A stretch of DNA of 64,000 nucleotides from Piezodorus guildinii (lineage: Eukaryota > Arthropoda > Insecta > Hemiptera > Pentatomidae), in assembly GCA_023052935.1 (NCBI GenBank), contig CM041292.1, forward strand, positions 95,905,237 to 95,969,236. Direction: 5' to 3'. The notes under the pieces were generated by a model. That model had not been told where the DNA came from. It did not search any database and saw nothing but the letters and a program-made list of their open reading frames with translations. The position numbers and the translations under genes were made by a program. Below are positions 56,876 through 64,000 of the stretch, in pieces; positions within the stretch are counted from its first letter, which is position 1, and each line of letters begins with the position of its first letter.

Positions 56876-57062
56876 TAGGGAGCCCGTGGCTGAGCGGCTA
56901 GCGCGCTAGTAGTGAGACCCGTCAGCCTACTTGTGGCCACTTACGCAATAGGCTCTGAGATTGATAACACTACCCTTTAAAATTCAACAAGAAACGCGAG
57001 TGTGTTCTCCCAGCAGATTAGGGAGATCCTAAGGGTACAGGGCCTGTCGCGCCACCGGAAAG
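56876..57062 (+). repeat. tRNA-related SINE-like repeat, type B
   Basis: The head 'agcccgtggctgagcggctagcgcgc' contains an A-box match TGGCTGAGCGG like a Leu/Ser tRNA. The B box is not clear. The body ends 'gggcctgtcgcgccacc' followed by an A-rich stretch. It differs from families A and C. Confidence 0.5.
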
Positions 57063-58199
57063 AAAATAATAAATTTGTTAAAGTACGTAAATACTTTAAA
57101 TTGTTGCCTTTCATTCTATATATATTACAATTATACAATATATAATTATACATTTATAAGGTTTGTACAATTTTGTCCATTTTAACAGTATAATCAAAAT
57201 AAATTAATTCTTATTGGGACGAGTGATTTGTAAATATATTGTAAAATTATGAAAAAATCACAAGGAAAAAAAATCGGTAGGGGAACGTCTTTAGATATTA
57301 CCTAAAAATATAAGTAGAATACCTGGCTCAGGCAGGTAGTAACAATTCTTTGACCAAGTTTCTCTAATCCCCAAATTACAAATTAAAATCCATATTTAAT
57401 ATGTAATTTACTTATTATATTATGAAAATGAATATCCCTTATTGACTAAATACGTCAAATAACCTCCAAAATAGTAGATATACTGCAAAGTGCCTTATAG
57501 TCCTTTTAAATATAATAAAACGTAAAATGAAATTTGCAATAAAATTACATCATGTAAATCCGGCCCAGATAATCTATTAGAGAACAGTTCACAAAGAAAC
57601 TAATGGGAACTTCCTGTCAATAACATAAAAACACCATCAAATAATATACTCTGTGTAATCTTAAAGTTTAATTTAAATAATACGTTTATGGAACAAGTAT
57701 TACATGTACGATATATAGTTGACCTTGTGCAATATTTGAATTTATAATCTACTATAAATCCAGCTTTGTGTAAAGTTACGCTCTCAAATTTAATTACTAG
57801 CTCACCTATGGCATGTCACGGGGAAACGTTTATTGCAAATACCAATCCCACATTTCCACGCATCTCCAACCTGATTAACAGTATGTAAACACCAGCTAAT
57901 ATTTCGCAAGAAAATAATGACAAAATAGTTTTTAATACGAGATAGATCCTAATGAATTGGAGGGAGTCCTTTAAGCTCATAAGTCATTCAACCGGTATCT
58001 ATTATGATATATTACCGGTATATATATCAGTAAGTTTTTTTTTTTAAATGATCATTCATGTTCATTGTATCTGTTCCTGACTACATACATTTGAACTATT
58101 TATTATCTTGTTTTCATATTCAGTACGAAAATATTGTTAGGATTATTGATGGCTACAACGTCATTTTACCAAGAAAATGTCGATTCAGCATTGTTAAAG

Positions 58200-58200
<1 letters not shown>
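57063..58200. other. AT-rich spacer
   Basis: Nothing recognisable. Confidence 0.5.

Positions 58201-58202
<2 letters not shown>

Positions 58203-58283
<81 letters not shown>
58203..58283. repeat. (TA)n followed by (GA)n microsatellite
   Basis: About 22 TA units (58203-58248) run directly into about 16 GA units (58250-58283). A compound microsatellite. Confidence 0.95.
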
Positions 58284-58286
<3 letters not shown>

Positions 58287-60143
58287 AGTCACGTCCCCGG
58301 CAGCCGTTGGACTGGCTCAACGAATTCTTAAAAATTTACTTTTGATTTATTATTTTGAATAATGTTTCTTTGTAATCAACCCAAAAAAAAATCACACTAC
58401 TTCCAAATTGAAGGGCTTACGTTTCAAGATACGTAGAGCCCGAATAAACTATTAAAAAAACACGTCTGATGCCGTACGCCAGGCTTCCTAGGAAATTACA
58501 TCAAAATTATTTTTTTTAATTCAACATAGAAATACAGAAATAGGGCACCCGAAGGTGATGGAAAAAGAAAAAAAAAATGAAATTTTACCCATAAATGCAC
58601 CTATAACTCCGTTATTTTTGTAAATAGAAAAAAGAATTACGCCGTCCGAACAATTTCATAAGTACCGAAGAAATTTCTTAGTACTATTCAATAGAGAGTA
58701 ACATTTTCAAAAAAAAAAAAAAATACAAACATTGCAATCGGTTAGGAAATAGTTATGAAATTAGCAGTGGTGACATGCCTTTTTCCCTTAGGTTCATTAA
58801 TTGTTTTCATATTAGTTAATCATCTGTTTACAACGATATAAATTATTGTAACCTAATATAGTTATTTGGAAATAATAAACCATTGTATATTAATTTTCAG
58901 TTGTTTTTTTTAATTTTATTTTTAATACAATACCTAAGCTCAAAATATTTATAAATTAATATATCTTAAAAATCAATACAAATAAATATTAAATGTGCCG
59001 ATTGTCGGGTTGGTATACCAATTGATTTCCGTTGAAAATTCTATTGTTTTCACATTTAATGTTCCCATTAAATTACCTTATAACTATGCCAAGCTCCCTT
59101 AGGCAAAAATGTTTTTTCAATATTCAATAATTTAAATTGTCTTTTTTTTAATTGTAATATACTAATTTCTCAGTATTTTTTTTTAAATAATGGTGTTTTA
59201 AAACTTGACTTTTAGTTAATCCTTTTGTTAATAAAATAAAAAAAAGAAAAAAAAGACAACTTTCAAAATCATTATTTTATTTGAACATTTTTTTTTAAGG
59301 TAAAAGACTGATATATGATACGGTACTAAAATGATTTGATTAAATACAATAATAACGACTTGTTACAGGAAAACTAACACCTCAGAGCAATACAATTACG
59401 GCGCTCCAATTATACACTACCAGCAATACCGCGTAGGTAGTAAGGATGTAGTATTTATTTCTTTGATTGGATCATTTATATTTGCAATTCCGAAATGAGT
59501 AATGTCTATGTATTCTATTTGGCAGTATCTCCCTCTATTTTTCTTTAGGATTGATCCGGTATGCTGTTTACCCATAGCAACTCAGCGATTACAGCTGATC
59601 TAAATGGGAATTTCTATTCCTCTCTATATGTGACTTACATATAATAACGCAAACAAGTAATATTTTTATTTCATTTACAGAAATTTAAACTCGTTAAACT
59701 AGTATTAGAAAATTTTCCTTTGAGACTGCAAAGATCAGAGACTTAGGCTAAAATAAAAAATCAACAAAATTAGTCTATTTTCAACAAAAATTCTGTTTTT
59801 TTTACTATTACATTTTATTTGTAGTTAATTACAACAATCAGACGGCAGTAGATAATCTCTTGTTGCTTATCATTAACTTCTACCTCTTAATTGGTTACAT
59901 ATAAATTTTTTTTTAATTTTGTGCTTTTCCATTTCTTACATAGCTATGTAATTTTCAGACATCAGCTTTACTCATAACTCCAAACATTTATATTTTTTTC
60001 AAATTTAGTTGATTGAAAATTCTTTTACCTTTCTGGGTAAGAAAGGAGGACACGACCTAAAGCCATTGCCTTTATACTTGGTTTTTTAATTTCTGTAAAT
60101 ATATATATGTATATAAATTATTATAATTAATCCCTTTCTTAAT

Positions 60144-60148
<5 letters not shown>
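58284..60148. other. AT-rich spacer
   Basis: No gene or known repeat. Confidence 0.5.

Positions 60149-60220
<72 letters not shown>
60149..60220. repeat. (AT)n microsatellite
   Basis: Uninterrupted AT run of about 35 units. Confidence 0.95.
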
Positions 60221-60222
<2 letters not shown>

Positions 60223-60766
60223 TCAATAAGACTTTCATAACTATTTCGGCATAAATGAATACAAAATAACTTGAAACCAATACCTTTTAACGGTAATTAT
60301 CAGTTTCATTTAGTTACGATAAGAACAGTTGAAATTAATATTTCTGATCGAGAGCTAAAATAAGTTTATTAGTGAGCGCTCGTCCAGAGGTAAAATATTC
60401 TTATTTTCCAAGCAACGGGTAAAATTCATTCATGAAAATATGCTTTGTGGTGCCGTTCTTTTGATCCTGTAAATGTAATTCCGGTGCGCACAAACTAATT
60501 CTAAAGCCAGCTCGGTATCTTTTTGTCCGATCTTTTATGCTTTTTAATCTTTGAAAGAAGAATCACAAGGTATAGAGAGTGGCCTGCTATTATTTTAACA
60601 TTAGTTTATTGTTACATACAACAAAATATTTATTTGTAAAGAACTTATTAATACATTATTATTATTGAATTTATAATAATTACTACAGATGGACAAAAGT
60701 TCTACTCGAAATACTTTTTAAATCTAATAATTCAAATACGAAATAAATGTACTATTTAAAAAAAAA

Positions 60767-60768
<2 letters not shown>

Positions 60769-60826
<58 letters not shown>
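60769..60826. repeat. (TA)n microsatellite
   Basis: Uninterrupted TA run of about 28 units, followed by 'gatatatatgcg'. Confidence 0.95.
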
Positions 60827-60827
<1 letters not shown>

Positions 60828-61799
60828 ATATATGCGTTCAGGCATAAAAAAACAAAATAATGCATCGCATCATGGATGAAAAATAAATATTTCGCAACGA
60901 AAACAGTCTGGTATCTTCGGGGTAGAGCCATTTAAAGAATAAAGAAATAAAGTAAAAAAAAAATAAATTAAACAAAGTTTTAGCAAAAGAGAAAGAATAA
61001 GTTTGAATTAAACATCATGCAATTTAAATATGATTGGACAGAGTCTCGTGGCAATACCCAGCCTAATGTCCTCCCTGAAAATGCCCAATTGTCGGATATA
61101 TTTGAGACAGTGCGCGAATATGAATCCAACATGATGATGTTATCGACGTTCTAATTAGGAGCTAATTTCTAGAGACAATCCCGTATTTCCAAATGAATCA
61201 ATGGAACTTCTGCGTGAATAGTACAAGCTCAATGGCCTTTCATTAACCTTCAGGAGATAAATCACTATGGAGTACGTTCACTAACAGGAGGAACCAAACT
61301 GCTAAGCTAAAACAGGCCTGGTGTAAACCACCAAAGGAATTGATATTCCTTTGATGCTTCATAGCAATTAGAGTGGAAAAAGAAATAATTACATGGAAAA
61401 AAAAATAACGTATCTGACATCTGAGTGAATTATTCAATGCCTAAAACTGAACGCCTGGGAATTAACAACGCAGTAATTGGACATAAACTTTCATAAAGCA
61501 ACATTGTTTCATGACAAGAGAAAACTAAATATATGATTAAAAATATTGCCTTTTTCATGTAAGTTTGGTATGACTCTCGGCGGAACCTCCCGCTAGGTGA
61601 TTGAGGAACCCCTTTTAAGAGGGGCGGTCCAAATATATTGAATAAGGATTCGTGGACACACAGGTACACTGTACCAGGGTTATAGCCTGGCCACCCTACC
61701 TCCCGAGGGGACATAAATATTTGAAATACCAGTTTCATCGAGGTTACTAATATTTTGCTGGGCTAATCACCCGCAAAGTAGTTCTACAGATTCGGAGAT
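60827..61799. other. Unassigned region
   Basis: 61010-61220 has mixed composition and 'ctaattaggagctaattt' sites. 61560-61740 is less AT-rich, with an imperfect 'cctcccgctagg...cctacctcccgagg' repeat. No gene is recognised. Confidence 0.35.
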
Positions 61800-62290
61800 C
61801 ATTGCAAATGCGGCAGAGTGTGAAACACCACCAGCTCAAGCGCTGCAAAAAGTGCCCCAACAGGAGGTCGAGAACGAGTTAGCGAGACTCCTGAGGGAAA
61901 AAGACTTCATCTGTTTCAGACGGAGGGTTCAGCAAGATATGCTGAAAAATGGGAAAGCGGCAATAGTCTTAGACCCAAACGTCCGAAATGAGACAAATGA
62001 CCACGATCAAGCAGGTGGAGAAGAAAGAGAAAATAAAACAAAGGAAACAAATAAAAAATACAATTTTTTTCCAAAAGAAAAGTTTCGCGAGACCTTTAGC
62101 CAGACACAGTTCTCCTTAAGAGGACTATAATTTGGGTCTTGTGAAACGATCCCTAAAGCAACAAGCAGCTTCCTAGAGGACGTAGGTGTTAGCACAAGGG
62201 ATGTCGCGATTTTGGCCAAAAATGTGATCTCTGGAAATTATCCATCACCACATTTATGGTTAGCAGTGTCCCAATCCATATATTTGTAAA
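61800..62290 (+). pseudogene. C-terminal remnant of a restriction-like-endonuclease LINE
   Basis: The plus strand reads ELARLLREKDFICFRRRVQQ, DMLKNGKAAIVLDPNVRNET, then ERENKTKETNKKY. After a stop comes ETIPKATSSFLEDVGVSTRD. The first part fits the VIDV/VLD-x-x-VR-x-E segment with distal K-Y of the endonuclease found at the C-terminus of R2/NeSL-type LINEs. The second fits their terminal 'GTI.KF..D.G' block. The remnant has one or more stops, and the reverse transcriptase upstream is not preserved. No ATG opens it. Confidence 0.5.
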
Positions 62291-64000
62291 TAGTTATTTT
62301 TATTTTATTTATTTTTTATTTTATTTATTATTTTTTTTTTGTGGAGAGATGTGTAGCGTAAAATATATGTTAAATAACTACAAATAAGGCATTAGCCATT
62401 GTTTAATAAATTGGATTAACGTTTAAAATTATATGTTAATAATTCAAATTATAATTGTGGATAAATTAATAATGTAAAAAAAGGAAAGTGTTAACAATTG
62501 TCTGATGTAAATGGATGCTGTGTAAAATTAAGCAACTGAATGTATTTGGACAGCATAATGTTTGTTTCTTTGTTTAATAAAGCATTTTTCCCTCTGACCT
62601 CGGATAGGATCGGGGCACTTCTAGGCTGAGAGACACTGAGGAGGAAGGACAGAAGTCGAATTTCGCAAGAAATTACTTAATAATTAACAAACTAATTACT
62701 GTACTGCCTCATCCGTGACAAAATAATGTTCAATGTTAAGCATACGAAAGATCAAAAAACCCAGGAAGGGTACAGATATTATTAAGCAGGCTTCAGGTAT
62801 TGGTATGAAAAAAAAATCCACATTTTAGTGTCAAAAAAAGCTTTCCTGGTGTTTAAAATTAAAAGTTATTTCCGTACATAACATTTACACGCTATTTCTT
62901 TGTTGGCGGAGGTTCGAATCTAAATTGTAATGGAAGTTCTCTCGGACTCACGTTTAAGAGTGATATTGGTTTGAATAAAATAAAGTACCAATGTCTAACT
63001 GAGCATAATTGTGTAAAAATGGAATTTTGTTAGTAGATTTTTTTTTTCTTTTTACACCTCATTCCTCATTCCGCCCGTCCGTTCGAAAACTCAATTTCTC
63101 CCTGACTGGGAACAGCAGTAAATTATAGACACTTATCCGTTACATTTTTTTTTTCAATCAAGGAAGAAATACTAAAGCAACATTTTTATATACATTACTT
63201 CTTACTAGGAAAATAAAAGTAAAAGTCGATAATTAATAAATCAAACTGGTAGCATTAATATTGGCCATAAGCAACGTGAACCAAATGTACTACGGACATA
63301 TTATATCTAGCAAAATTAAAACAACAGCCAAAGTTACAACGATAGTTGCGATAAAAAATGATGTCATTGTTGCAATGTAACATTACTATAATCATACCAG
63401 TCGAACCTTTTATTCTATTGCCAACTTCTCCTATCTATTTAACACCATTTATATCTGGTAAGTAATCTAGCGCGTTAAAAGGGAGGGAGAGGGGAATAGA
63501 AAGCTAAACAAAGATAGGAAGAGGATAAGAATCGCAGTGATCTAACTGGGACAAAGGAAGAGGAGCAAGCAATGAATCCCAATGAGACTTGCGATTGTCT
63601 CCTCATTTCGGCGCCTCTCCCAATCCCTGCTAAATCTCTGCTGTCCTAAAGCTCTCCCTGTATTTCTCGGCTAACTCTTGCTAAACCAATATAGCATCTT
63701 CCTCAGGGAGCTATTTATTATCTACTAAATTAGCTTTGTATCTATCGTACTCGGTTCTCGGTTCTCCATTACACCTACCTCTAGAGCCGTTTTATTTATT
63801 ATCTCTCAGAACCATGAACCTTTATTAAATATAAAAACAATGGTTATATTTAAATGGTGTGATCATTATTTGAAAGAAAATGTCTAGTAAACCCTAGATC
63901 ATCTGCGGCTCGAGTGCTATGATTCGGACTCGACAAGGACACCGGCAGGTAGAGGAGTATTTTCTAACCTTTTGTTGTTCGTTTTGTCATTTACCTAAGT
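62291..64000. other. Unassigned region
   Basis: AT-rich except 63470-63720, where purine-rich and then pyrimidine-rich tracts occur ('ggagggagaggggaatag', 'cctctcccaatccctgc'). No coding frame is recognised. Confidence 0.4.

Noticed and set aside
1..64000. CRISPR array or bacterial operon
   Set aside because: No regularly spaced short direct repeats with unique spacers, and all coding features are eukaryotic or retroelement-like.

Overview
This window looks like an AT-rich nuclear genome segment from an arthropod, most likely an insect. It has no operons or bacterial signals. Coding sequence is sparse, spliced-looking and embedded in layers of decayed LINEs, tRNA-derived SINEs, Helitron and mariner remnants, microsatellites and long AT-rich spacers. 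The lineage cannot be fixed from the sequence; a hemipteran-like genome is a guess.

Layout. 1-692 is a member of an abundant repeat family called R1 here (terminal motif ACTTTCACTTACC, internal CA run). 954-5525 is a full-length Jockey-clade LINE on the minus strand: gag-like ORF1, abutting 894-aa endonuclease/reverse transcriptase ORF2, poly(A) tail and 13-bp target-site duplication. 6530-8500 is a broken CR1/L2-like LINE. 9110-10005 holds a Jockey scrap and two tRNA-derived SINE-like repeats. 10071-10514 (minus) is the best host gene, a short Jun-like bZIP reading frame preceded by a splice acceptor. 12053-18287 is a mosaic of R1, Jockey fragments, an I-type LINE C-terminus and a Helitron/R1 composite between 140-bp direct repeats. 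18586-18715 (minus) looks like the last coding exon of an unrecognised gene. 20786-33560 is mostly more R1, Jockey, RTE and Helitron debris. 36204-37116 is a deleted mariner with TA duplications. 40172-41946 is an ORF1-only LINE (intact PHD/coiled-coil ORF1, no reverse transcriptase), sharing its 3' end with the CR1/L2-like element at 6530-8500. 41947-46427 is featureless AT-rich sequence. 46428-46649 is a GC-rich candidate exon. 48370-49550 is a broken LINE that runs into a very large near-perfect palindrome, 49286-55446 with 2907-bp arms. The centre and right edge of the palindrome carry copies of a ~215-bp unit with a hammerhead-ribozyme-like core. 55804-56004 is a 201-bp mariner derivative of the same family as 36204-37116. 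57063-64000 is mainly AT-rich spacer with TA/GA microsatellites and one remnant of a restriction-like-endonuclease LINE.

How it fits together. Only the Jockey element looks close to autonomous, and even its ORF1 may carry a one-base frameshift in an A8 run. The other Jockey-like pieces are old relatives with stops and internal deletions. Host content is limited to the bZIP frame and two candidate exons. The most unusual items are the palindrome with its hammerhead-like unit, the ORF1-only LINE, the ORF1 frame split of the Jockey element, the paired Helitron/R1 composites and the hidden terminal exon.
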